Assembly: GCA_003525885.1 (NCBI GenBank)
Contig: DQIG01000179.1
Coordinates: forward strand, 1-11,150
DNA from: Stenotrophomonas sp.
GTDB taxonomy: Bacteria > Pseudomonadota > Gammaproteobacteria > Xanthomonadales > Xanthomonadaceae
Reading direction: 5' to 3'
DNA: 11,150 bases
In this document: one piece after another, positions 1-6,141 of the stretch
Position numbering within the stretch: the stretch's first letter is position 1
How the letters are laid out: every line of letters begins with the position of its first letter
Made by a program: the position numbers and the translations under genes
Notes under the pieces: generated by a model
Told to the model about the DNA's origin: nothing
The model's input: the letters and a program-made list of their open reading frames with translations, nothing else
The model's database searches: none

Positions 1-19
1 TGCCGGCCGCTGGCCGGCA
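1..19. repeat. REP-type hairpin, cut by the window edge
   Basis: This 19-base palindrome (8-base arms tgccggcc and ggccggca around gct) is identical to the left-hand hairpin core at 3196-3214. There the core is preceded by GTAG, which here would lie before base 1, so the element is probably a GTAG repeat entering from the left. No complementary second copy follows within the next 50 bases, so it looks like a single hairpin. Bases 20-55 show nothing else I can identify. Confidence 0.75.
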
Positions 20-55
20 GCACCCACTGCTGGAATGGCGTCCGTGGTCGACACG

Positions 56-125
56 GTAGATCCACGCCATGCGTGGATGAATCTCAATCGGAATCGAACG
101 ACATCCACGCATGGCGTGGATCTAC
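56..125. repeat. GTAG/CTAC dimeric palindromic repeat (SMAG-like REP)
   Basis: Two 23-base arms (56-78 and 103-125) are perfect reverse complements, beginning with GTAG and ending with CTAC, separated by 24 bases. Each arm is itself a hairpin with an 8-base stem (atccacgc / gcgtggat) and a 3-base loop. This layout matches the GTAG repeats known from Stenotrophomonas maltophilia. The stem differs in sequence from the copies at 1-19 and 3192-3249, so it is another subfamily. It ends 14 bases beyond the stop of the AraC-type gene and may act as its 3' RNA stabiliser or terminator; that role is inferred. Confidence 0.85.
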
Positions 126-139
126 TGCTGACCTCCACC

Positions 140-964
140 CTAGATGTCTGTCGGTGCCAGCCCGTACTGTTCGGCGAAGCGCTTGCTGAAACTCGCCGCA
201 GACCGGTAGCCCGCGCGTGCCGCGACGGTCTTCAACGGCAGGTCGGTGGTGTAGAGCAGCTGCATGCCATGTGCCAGCCGTGCCTCGGTGAGCAGCTGGC
301 GCAGGCTGGTGTCCTCGGCGGCGAGGCGACGGCGCAGGGTCGCGCCACTCAGCGCGAACTGTTCTTCCACATCGCGCGACTGCCAGTCGCGTGCCGGTTC
401 GGCGGCGATGCGGTCGCGGATCTGTTCGCCCAGGCTCGGCGCCTGCGGCAGCAGCAGGTTGCCGTGGCCCTGCCGGCACAGGGTCAGTACCAGCGAGGCC
501 AGGGCCAGCCGCGCTTCGCTGTAACGGCCGTCCTGCAGCGATTGCCGCCACTGGCGCAGCACCGCGCCATGATCGATCAACGGCAGTCGCGCCATCGCCT
601 GGCCGGGGGCGGGAAGTTCCTCGCTCCACAGCGTGCGTGTCGCTGCCAGCACTTCGGCACACAGCGGCACGATGGCGCTGAGGTAGCGGCCGCTGCGTGG
701 ATCGGGGGTGTTGACCACATCGATGCGGCAGCGCTGGGTCAGCAGCAGGATGTCGCCGGGAACGAACGCCAGCGACTGGTGCGCGTTACGTACCTGCTTG
801 CGGCCTTCCAGCAGGATCGCGAGCTGCGGTTGTGGAATCTCCACCGAGCTGGCGCCATGTTCCCGGCGAGCGGTGATGCATGCATAGCCTTCGGCGCGTG
901 CACAACCGGCCAGGCTGGCCATCTCGGCCAGCAGTGCGGTGGCCGGGGGCAGCATGGCGGTCAT
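140..964 (-). CDS. AraC-family transcriptional regulator
   Basis: A predicted cytoplasmic DNA-binding regulator of 274 residues. The N-terminal part (about residues 20-130) resembles the cupin-like sensory domain of AraC-type regulators, including the stretch SLAFVPGDILLL. The C-terminal part has two helix-turn-helix units, about residues 194-224 (SRDVEEQFALSGATLRRRL) and 244-270 (VAARAGYRSAASFSKRFAEQ), typical of the AraC family. The ligand cannot be read from the sequence. I chose the ATG at 964 because it overlaps the stop of the upstream VIT gene as ATGA, indicating translational coupling; an upstream extension to 1099 would lie inside the VIT gene and reads as low-complexity Arg/Gly sequence. 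An internal ATG at 955 is an alternative. The protein ends GLAPTDI, about two residues before the usual family ending. Function as regulator is firm; its target, perhaps its own operon, is inferred. Confidence 0.9.
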   Translation of the reverse strand: MTAMLPPATALLAEMASLAGCARAEGYACITARREHGASSVEIPQPQLAILLEGRKQVRNAHQSLAFVPGDILLLTQRCRIDVVNTPDPRSGRYLSAIVPLCAEVLAATRTLWSEELPAPGQAMARLPLIDHGAVLRQWRQSLQDGRYSEARLALASLVLTLCRQGHGNLLLPQAPSLGEQIRDRIAAEPARDWQSRDVEEQFALSGATLRRRLAAEDTSLRQLLTEARLAHGMQLLYTTDLPLKTVAARAGYRSAASFSKRFAEQYGLAPTDI

Positions 965-1665
965 GACACGTGGGCGCCGAGCAGGCGGCCGACGCCTGCG
1001 GCCGCGGCCATCGCCAACGCGCCCCAGAACATCACCCGGATCGCGCCGCGTACCGGCGATGCGCCACCAGCCCGGGCCGCCATTGCGCCGGTCAGGCACA
1101 GGCCGAGCAGGGTGCTGGCCGTGGTCATCATCGCGACCTTGTCCACCGGCGCGAGCAGGGCGGTCAGCACCGGCAGTGCCGCACCACAGGTGAACGCCCC
1201 GGCCGAGGCCAGCGCCGCCTGCAGCGGGCGCGCACGCAGCGTATCGGTGATGCCCAGCTCGTCGCGTGCATGGGCGCCCAGCGCATCGTGGGCGGTGAGC
1301 TGTTCGGCTACCTGTCGTGCCAGCGCCGGCTCCAGGCCACGGTGGCGGTAGATCGCGGCCAGCTCTTCCAGCTCGCTGTGCGGATCTTCGTGCAGTTCGT
1401 GCTTTTCCATCGCCAGGTCGGCATCTTCGGTGTCGGCCTGGGTCTGTACCGAGACATACTCGCCGGCCGCCATCGACATCGCGCCGGCCACGGTGCCGGC
1501 CACGCCGGTGGCCAGGATGGTCGCGGCCGAGGCGCCGCTGGCGGCCACACCGACCACCAGGCCGGCCACCGAGACGATGCCATCGTTGGCCCCCAGCACG
1601 GCGGCACGCAGCCAGCCGACGCGCTCGGAGCGGTGCAGTTCGGGGTGTCGTGAATGGCGGCTCAT
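961..1665 (-). CDS. VIT1/CCC1-family membrane transporter (iron/manganese type)
   Basis: A 234-residue inner-membrane protein of the VIT1/CCC1 family, whose characterised members move Fe(II) or Mn(II). Visible features are the first membrane segment with GANDGIVSVAGLVVGV (residues 25-40, with the conserved Asp28), a second segment ending in GAMSMAAGEYVSVQ (61-74, Met63, Met65, Glu69), a cytoplasmic acidic helical region at about 77-115 with many Glu and His residues matching the family's metal-binding domain, and three further hydrophobic segments near 151-230. Length is normal for bacterial members. The ATG at 1665 lacks a strong ribosome-binding site. The stop (961-963) overlaps the start of the AraC regulator, so the two form an operon. 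The gene diverges from gshA. Substrate, direction and regulation are not shown by the sequence. Confidence 0.88.
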   Translation of the reverse strand: MSRHSRHPELHRSERVGWLRAAVLGANDGIVSVAGLVVGVAASGASAATILATGVAGTVAGAMSMAAGEYVSVQTQADTEDADLAMEKHELHEDPHSELEELAAIYRHRGLEPALARQVAEQLTAHDALGAHARDELGITDTLRARPLQAALASAGAFTCGAALPVLTALLAPVDKVAMMTTASTLLGLCLTGAMAARAGGASPVRGAIRVMFWGALAMAAAAGVGRLLGAHVS

Positions 1666-1726
1666 GACGTTGAGTGTACGAGGGTCAAGAGGGCGTCGGT
1701 AGGATGCTGAAACCCGTCACCGTCGC

Positions 1727-1754
1727 ATGACGCAACGAGGTGCCACGCTATAGT
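1727..1754 (+). promoter_or_regulatory. Putative sigma70 promoter of gshA
   Basis: A -10-like TATAGT at 1749-1754 follows a -35-like ATGACG at 1727-1732 with a 16-base spacer. Transcription would begin near 1761, downstream of the GTG at 1740, which helps reject that GTG as the gshA start. Matches are 5 of 6 and 4 of 6 to consensus by eye. Confidence 0.5.
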
Positions 1755-1817
1755 GCGCCCTTGCGATGGAAGGCCGCGAGCCCCACATCCCCTGCCACCG
1801 TCCAGCGAGCCTTCCCC

Positions 1818-3182
1818 TTGTCGAGCCCCAGCCACGTCGCCGATACACCCATTACCGACCGCTCGCAGCTGGTGGAGGTGATCGCCTCCGGCGAGAAGCC
1901 CCGCGCGCAGTGGCGCATCGGCACCGAGCACGAGAAGTTCGGGTTCCGCCTGGACGACCTGCGCCCGCCGACCTTCGAGGGCGAGCGCGGCATCGAAGCG
2001 CTGCTCAACGGGCTGGTCCGCTTCGGCTGGGAGCCGGTACAGGAGAATGGCAACACCATCGCCCTGCTGCGCGACGGCGCTTCGGTGACGCTGGAACCGG
2101 CCGGCCAGCTGGAACTGTCCGGCGCGGCGCTGGAGACCATCCACCAGACCTGCGTGGAGACCGGCACCCACCTCAATGAAGTGGCGCAGGTGGCCGGTGA
2201 ACTGCAGCTGGGCTTCCTCGGCATGGGCTTCCAGCCGAAGTGGAAGCGCGATGAAATGCCGTGGATGCCCAAGGGCCGCTACAAGATCATGCGCGCGTAC
2301 ATGCCCAAGGTCGGCTCGCTCGGCCTGGACATGATGACCCGCACCTGCACGGTGCAGGTGAACCTGGACTACGCCACCGAAGCGGACATGGTGAAGAAGT
2401 TCCGCGTGTCGCTGGCGCTGCAGCCGATCGCCACCGCGCTGTTCGCCGATTCGCCGTTCACCGAAGGCAAGCCGAACGGCTACCTGAGCTACCGCTCGCA
2501 CATCTGGACCGACACCGACGCCGACCGCACCGGCATGCTCGACTTCGTGTTCGAGGATGGCTTCGGTTACGAACGCTATGTCGACTACCTGCTCGACGTG
2601 CCGATGTATTTCTCCTACCGCGACGGCATCTACCACGACGCCAGCGGGCAGAGTTTCCGCGATTTCATGCAGGCCAAGCTGCCGGTGCTGCCTGGCGCGT
2701 TGCCGACGCTGCGCGACTGGTCGGACCACATGACCACCGCGTTCCCGGAAGTGCGCCTGAAGAAGTACCTTGAAATGCGCGGCGCCGATGGTGGCCCGTG
2801 GAGCCGCCTGTGTGCGCTGCCGGCGTTCTGGGTCGGCCTGCTGTACGACGACACCGCGCTGGATGCGGCCTGGGACCTGGTGCGTGACTTCACCCTGGCC
2901 GAGCGCCATGCGCTGCGTGACGGCGTGCCGAAGCATGCAATGAACCTGCCGTTCCGCACTGGCAGCGTGCGCGACCTGGCCCGCGAAGCGGTGAAGATTT
3001 CCGTCGAAGGCCTCAAGCGCCGCGCGGCGCGCAATGCCGACGGCCAGGACGAGAGCAAGTTCCTGGACGTTCTGCAGGAGATTGTCGAGTCCGGCCTGAC
3101 CCCGGCCGAGCGCAAGCTGGCGCTGTTCCATGGCCGTTGGCACGGCGACGTCGATCCGGTGTTCCGCGAGTTCGCGTATTGA
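1818..3182 (+). CDS. gshA: Glutamate-cysteine ligase (plant/proteobacterial type)
   Basis: ATP-dependent ligation of L-glutamate and L-cysteine to gamma-glutamylcysteine, the first and rate-limiting step of glutathione synthesis, in the cytoplasm. The protein belongs to the GCS2-type family shared by plants, alphaproteobacteria and xanthomonads, not the E. coli GshA type. Diagnostic stretches are RIGTEHEKFGF (residues 33-43, active-site glutamates), MMTRTCTVQVNLDY (172-185) and FTEGKPNGYLSYRSHIW (214-230). I place the start at TTG 1818, giving 454 residues, because the leading sequence SSPSHVADTPITDRSQL looks like a native N-terminus and because the in-frame GTG at 1740 lies upstream of the predicted transcription start. 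The ribosome-binding site (gcgag, about 10 bases upstream) is weak. It diverges from the VIT gene and converges on the thiol peroxidase. Function is very secure; the exact start is less so. Confidence 0.95.
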   Translation: MSSPSHVADTPITDRSQLVEVIASGEKPRAQWRIGTEHEKFGFRLDDLRPPTFEGERGIEALLNGLVRFGWEPVQENGNTIALLRDGASVTLEPAGQLELSGAALETIHQTCVETGTHLNEVAQVAGELQLGFLGMGFQPKWKRDEMPWMPKGRYKIMRAYMPKVGSLGLDMMTRTCTVQVNLDYATEADMVKKFRVSLALQPIATALFADSPFTEGKPNGYLSYRSHIWTDTDADRTGMLDFVFEDGFGYERYVDYLLDVPMYFSYRDGIYHDASGQSFRDFMQAKLPVLPGALPTLRDWSDHMTTAFPEVRLKKYLEMRGADGGPWSRLCALPAFWVGLLYDDTALDAAWDLVRDFTLAERHALRDGVPKHAMNLPFRTGSVRDLAREAVKISVEGLKRRAARNADGQDESKFLDVLQEIVESGLTPAERKLALFHGRWHGDVDPVFREFAY

Positions 3183-3191
3183 TCGCCATGG

Positions 3192-3249
3192 GTAGTGCCG
3201 GCCGCTGGCCGGCAGATGCACGGGGTTGCCGGCCAGCGGCCGGCACTAC
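3192..3249. repeat. GTAG/CTAC dimeric palindromic repeat (SMAG-like REP)
   Basis: Two perfectly complementary 23-base arms (3192-3214, 3227-3249) flank a 12-base centre. The outer ends are GTAG and CTAC, and each arm folds alone as an 8-base stem (tgccggcc / ggccggca) with a 3-base loop. The core equals the fragment at 1-19. The element occupies nearly the whole 68-base gap between the convergent gshA and peroxidase stops, ending one base before the peroxidase stop codon. It is the only candidate transcription end for either gene. Confidence 0.9.
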
Positions 3250-3250
3250 C

Positions 3251-3730
3251 TCACAGCAGCGCTTCGATCTCGCTGCGCAGCTGCTCCGGCCTGGTGGTGG
3301 GCGCACGCCGCGACACCACCCGCCCCTGGCGATCGACTAGGAACTTGCTGAAATTCCATTTGATGCGGGCACTGCCGAGCAGGCCACGCTTCTCACGCGC
3401 GAGCCAGGCCCACAGCGGGTCGGCATCGTCGCCGTTGACCTCGATCTTCTCCGACAGCGGGAAGCTGACCGGATAGTCCAGCGAACAGAACTGGCGGATC
3501 TGTGCGGCATCGCCGGGTTCCTGCGCGCCGAACTGGTTGCACGGGAAGCCGATCACCACCAGGCCGCGCTCGCGGTAGTCCTGCCACAGCTGTTCCAGCC
3601 CGGTGTACTGCGGGGTGAAGCCACAACGGCTGGCGACATTGACCAGCAGTAACGGGTGACCCTGGTACCGGGCCAAGGCCTGCGGCTGGCCGTCGAGGTC
3701 ACGGAAGCTGAAATCGTAGGCGGTGGTCAT
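3251..3730 (-). CDS. Glutathione peroxidase family thiol peroxidase (two-Cys type)
   Basis: A 159-residue cytoplasmic peroxidase reducing H2O2 and organic or lipid hydroperoxides. The thioredoxin-fold signatures are present: NVASRCGFTPQY with peroxidatic Cys36 (the selenocysteine position of mammalian enzymes), FPCNQFGAQEP with catalytic Gln70, and IKWNFSKFLVD with Trp125 and Asn126. Cys82 in QFCSLDYPVSFP matches the resolving cysteine of yeast Gpx3 (Cys36/Cys82) and related bacterial enzymes such as E. coli BtuE, so thioredoxin is the more likely reductant despite the family name. The start is ATG 3730, giving the compact family length; a longer frame to 3799 adds a Cys/Arg-rich leader with no family likeness. 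No clear Shine-Dalgarno is seen. It diverges from dcp and converges on gshA across a REP element. Confidence 0.94.
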   Translation of the reverse strand: MTTAYDFSFRDLDGQPQALARYQGHPLLLVNVASRCGFTPQYTGLEQLWQDYRERGLVVIGFPCNQFGAQEPGDAAQIRQFCSLDYPVSFPLSEKIEVNGDDADPLWAWLAREKRGLLGSARIKWNFSKFLVDRQGRVVSRRAPTTRPEQLRSEIEALL

Positions 3731-3756
3731 GGCAGTGGGCCGTGGGCGGTGATTGC

Positions 3757-3780
3757 ATGGTACCCGCGCCCGGACCCGGC
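3757..3780 (-). promoter_or_regulatory. Weak candidate promoter of the thiol peroxidase gene
   Basis: On the minus strand a TACCAT -10-like hexamer (3757-3762) lies 14 bases after TTGCCG, which resembles a -35. It would give a leader of about 20 bases before ATG 3730. The spacer is shorter than normal, so this is a tentative call only. No OxyR-like or other operator could be picked out by eye. Confidence 0.25.
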
Positions 3781-3860
3781 AACATGCCTTTTGACACAAG
3801 TGCGGGCGCCGCCGGCCGGGTTACCCTCGGGCCCTTGTTTGCCTTACCGGAGTTCCTACC

Positions 3861-6029
3861 TTGACCACTCGCCTTGCCCTTGCCGTGGCCATGTCCCTCG
3901 GCCTTGCCCTGCCCGCCTTCTCGGCCGGCGCCGCCACCCCGGCTGCCAGCACCCATGCCCAGCAGGCCAATCCGTTCTTCGCCGAAAGCCCGCTGCCGCT
4001 GCATTTCCCGCAGTTCGACAAGATCAAGGACAGCGACTTCGCCCCGGCCTTCGACGCCGGCATGGCGCAGCAGCTGAAGGAAGTGGAGGCGATCGCCAAC
4101 AACAAGGCCAAGCCGACCTTCGACAACACCATCATCGCCCTGGAAAAGAGCGGTGACGTCCTCGACCGCGCGACCACCGTGTTCTTCAGCCTGGTCGGCG
4201 CCGACACCAATGACACCCGCAAGAAGCTGCAGGCCGACTACTCGGCCAAGTTCGCCGCGCACAGCGATGCGATCGCGCTGAACGGCAAGTTGTTCGCCCG
4301 CATCCAGGCGCTGTATGACACCCGCAGCCAGCTGGGCCTGGACGCCGAAGGCGTGCGCCTGGTCGAGAAGTACTACGACAACTACGTGCGCGCCGGCGCC
4401 AAGCTGTCCGAGGCCGACAAGGCCAAGCTCAAGGAAATGAACGCCGAGCTGGCCAACCTGGGCACCAAGTTCAGCCAGAACGTGCAGTCGGAAGTGAACG
4501 CCTCGGCGATCACCGTCGACGACGTCAAGGAGCTGGACGGCCTGTCCAAGGAGCAGATCGCGGCCGCCGCCGAAGCCGCCAAGGCCCGCGGCCAGGACGG
4601 CAAGTACGTGATCACCCTGCTCAACACCACCGGCCAGCCGCCGCTGACCAACCTGGCCAACCGCGCCCTGCGCCAGAAGATCTACGAAGCCTCGACCACC
4701 CGCGGCAGCCGCGGCGGTGAGTTCGACAACACCGCGCTGGTCTCGCGCATCATGCAGCTGCGCGCCGACAAGGCCAAGCTGATGGGCTTCCCGAACTTCG
4801 CCGCCTACAACCTGACCAACCAGACCGCCAAGACTCCCGAAGCGGTCAACGCGATGCTGGGCAAGCTGGCCCCGGCCGCGGTGGCCAACGCCAAGCGCGA
4901 AGCCGCCGACCTGCAGGCGATGATCGACAAGGAACAGAAGGCCGCGCGCAAGCCGACCTTCCAGCTGGAACCGTGGGACTGGGCCTTCTACAGCGAGAAG
5001 GTGCGCCAGGCCAAGTACAACTTCGACGAGTCGCAGCTGAAGCCGTACTTCGAAATGAAGAACGTGCTGGAGAACGGCGTGTTCTACGCCGCCGGCCAGG
5101 AATTCGGCCTGACCTTCAAGCAGCGCACCGACCTGCCGGTCTACCACGATGACGTCACCGTCTACGACGTGTTCGACGCCGACGGCAGCCAGCTGGCGAT
5201 CTTCATCTTCGACCCGTACGCGCGCGCCTCCAAGCGTGGCGGTGCGTGGATGAACTCCTACGTCTCGCAGTCCAAGCTGACCGGCTTCAAGCCGGTGGTC
5301 GCCAACCATCTGAACATCCCGAAGCCGCCGGCCGGCCAGCCGACCCTGCTGACCTGGGATGAGGTGAACACCACCTTCCACGAGTTCGGCCACGCCCTGC
5401 ACGGCATGTTCTCCAACGTGAAGTACCCGTACTTCTCGGGCACGTCGGTGCCGCGTGACTTCGTCGAGTTCCCCTCGCAGGTCAACGAGATGTGGTCGGA
5501 CAACCCGGTCATCCTGAAGAACTACGCCAAGCACTACCAGAATGGTTCGGCGATGCCGCAGGCGCTGCTGGACAAGGTGCTGGCGGCAGCCAAGTTCAAC
5601 CAGGGCTTCGCCACCACCGAGTACCTGGGTGCGGCCATGCTGGACCAGAACTGGCACCAGATCGGCGCGGACCAGGTGCCGGCGGCCAAGGACGTGATGG
5701 CCTTCGAACGCGCTGCGCTGGAGAAGGACGGCATCTACTACGCGCCGGTTCCGCCGCGCTACAAGACCCCGTACTTCAGCCACATCATGGGCGGCTACTC
5801 GGCCGGCTACTACGCCTACATCTGGTCGGAAGTGCTCGACGCCAACACCCAGAAGTGGTTCAAGGACAACGGCGGCCTGAGCCGCAAGAACGGTGACCAC
5901 TTCCGCGCCACCCTGCTGTCCAAGGGCGGCAGCGTCGACGCGATGCAGCTGTTCCGCGATTTCGCCGGCCACGAGCCGCAGATCGAACCGCTGCTGGAAA
6001 AGCGTGGCCTGACCGGCGCCGGCAACTGA
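3861..6029 (+). CDS. dcp: Peptidyl-dipeptidase Dcp, exported M3 metallopeptidase
   Basis: Zinc peptidase of family M3 (thimet oligopeptidase/Dcp group) that removes dipeptides from the C-terminus of oligopeptides. The 722-residue protein carries the zinc motif HEFGH (residues 507-511; ligands His507 and His511, catalytic Glu508) and the third ligand Glu536 in DFVEFPSQ, 29 residues after His507 as in rat thimet oligopeptidase. The substrate-binding loop HIMGGYSAGYYAYIW starts at His641. Residues 1-24 form a signal peptide (Arg4, hydrophobic core to about 19, AGA cleavage site), so action in the periplasm is predicted. The start is TTG 3861, supported by GGAG at 3849-3852 eight bases upstream and by the intact signal peptide. 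Length is slightly above the roughly 680 residues of E. coli Dcp, owing to the signal sequence. It is monocistronic, ended by a strong terminator. Confidence 0.95.
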   Translation: MTTRLALAVAMSLGLALPAFSAGAATPAASTHAQQANPFFAESPLPLHFPQFDKIKDSDFAPAFDAGMAQQLKEVEAIANNKAKPTFDNTIIALEKSGDVLDRATTVFFSLVGADTNDTRKKLQADYSAKFAAHSDAIALNGKLFARIQALYDTRSQLGLDAEGVRLVEKYYDNYVRAGAKLSEADKAKLKEMNAELANLGTKFSQNVQSEVNASAITVDDVKELDGLSKEQIAAAAEAAKARGQDGKYVITLLNTTGQPPLTNLANRALRQKIYEASTTRGSRGGEFDNTALVSRIMQLRADKAKLMGFPNFAAYNLTNQTAKTPEAVNAMLGKLAPAAVANAKREAADLQAMIDKEQKAARKPTFQLEPWDWAFYSEKVRQAKYNFDESQLKPYFEMKNVLENGVFYAAGQEFGLTFKQRTDLPVYHDDVTVYDVFDADGSQLAIFIFDPYARASKRGGAWMNSYVSQSKLTGFKPVVANHLNIPKPPAGQPTLLTWDEVNTTFHEFGHALHGMFSNVKYPYFSGTSVPRDFVEFPSQVNEMWSDNPVILKNYAKHYQNGSAMPQALLDKVLAAAKFNQGFATTEYLGAAMLDQNWHQIGADQVPAAKDVMAFERAALEKDGIYYAPVPPRYKTPYFSHIMGGYSAGYYAYIWSEVLDANTQKWFKDNGGLSRKNGDHFRATLLSKGGSVDAMQLFRDFAGHEPQIEPLLEKRGLTGAGN

Positions 6030-6053
6030 TCGCCAGCGCCGTCGCCTGAAACG

Positions 6054-6084
6054 AAAACCGCCCGGAAGACCGGGCGGTTTTTTG
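6054..6084 (+). terminator. Intrinsic terminator of dcp
   Basis: A perfect 12-base stem (6054-6065 with 6070-6081, core ccgcccgg / ccgggcgg) with loop aaga is followed by a T run, TTTTTT up to 6083. It begins 25 bases after the dcp stop. The left arm starts with AAAA, so the minus strand also has a short T tract and the hairpin may help stop cfa transcripts as well. Confidence 0.93.
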
Positions 6085-6090
6085 TTGTGG

Positions 6091-6133
6091 CTGGGGTCAG
6101 AGCCCATTTCTACGAAACGGGATCCGACCCCAG
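6091..6133. repeat. Imperfect intergenic palindrome (ctggggtc...gaccccag)
   Basis: Fifteen-base arms (6091-6105 and 6119-6133) are complementary except at two positions, around a 13-base A/T-richer centre containing ctac. It lacks the GTAG outer ends of the other repeats here and so belongs to another repeat type. From memory, similar ggggtc(a/g)gagccc palindromes are common between Stenotrophomonas genes; a genome count would settle this. It lies between the convergent dcp and cfa genes and ends 8 bases beyond the cfa stop codon. Confidence 0.7.
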
Positions 6134-6141
6134 CCGCGCCA

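Noticed and set aside
35..1351. A 438-codon plus-strand frame across the AraC and VIT genes
   Set aside because: Antisense to two genes with clear family motifs, and its composition (Ala, Arg, Gln) is typical of a shadow frame.
1662..3221. A 519-codon open frame on the minus strand opposite gshA
   Set aside because: No recognisable family; His/Gln/Arg-rich shadow of the well supported gshA frame.
3791..3827. TTGACA (3791-3796) as a dcp promoter with TACCCT (3822-3827) as -10
   Set aside because: The -35 is perfect but the spacer is 25 bases, and the sequence 17 bases downstream is pure G/C. I cannot support a sigma70 promoter here.
3699..6107. An 802-codon open frame on the minus strand opposite dcp
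   Set aside because: Its translation is low-complexity (Gly, Val, Arg, His, Leu rich) and mirrors the codon bias of dcp, which has intact catalytic motifs and a signal peptide. Long antisense frames are expected at this GC content.
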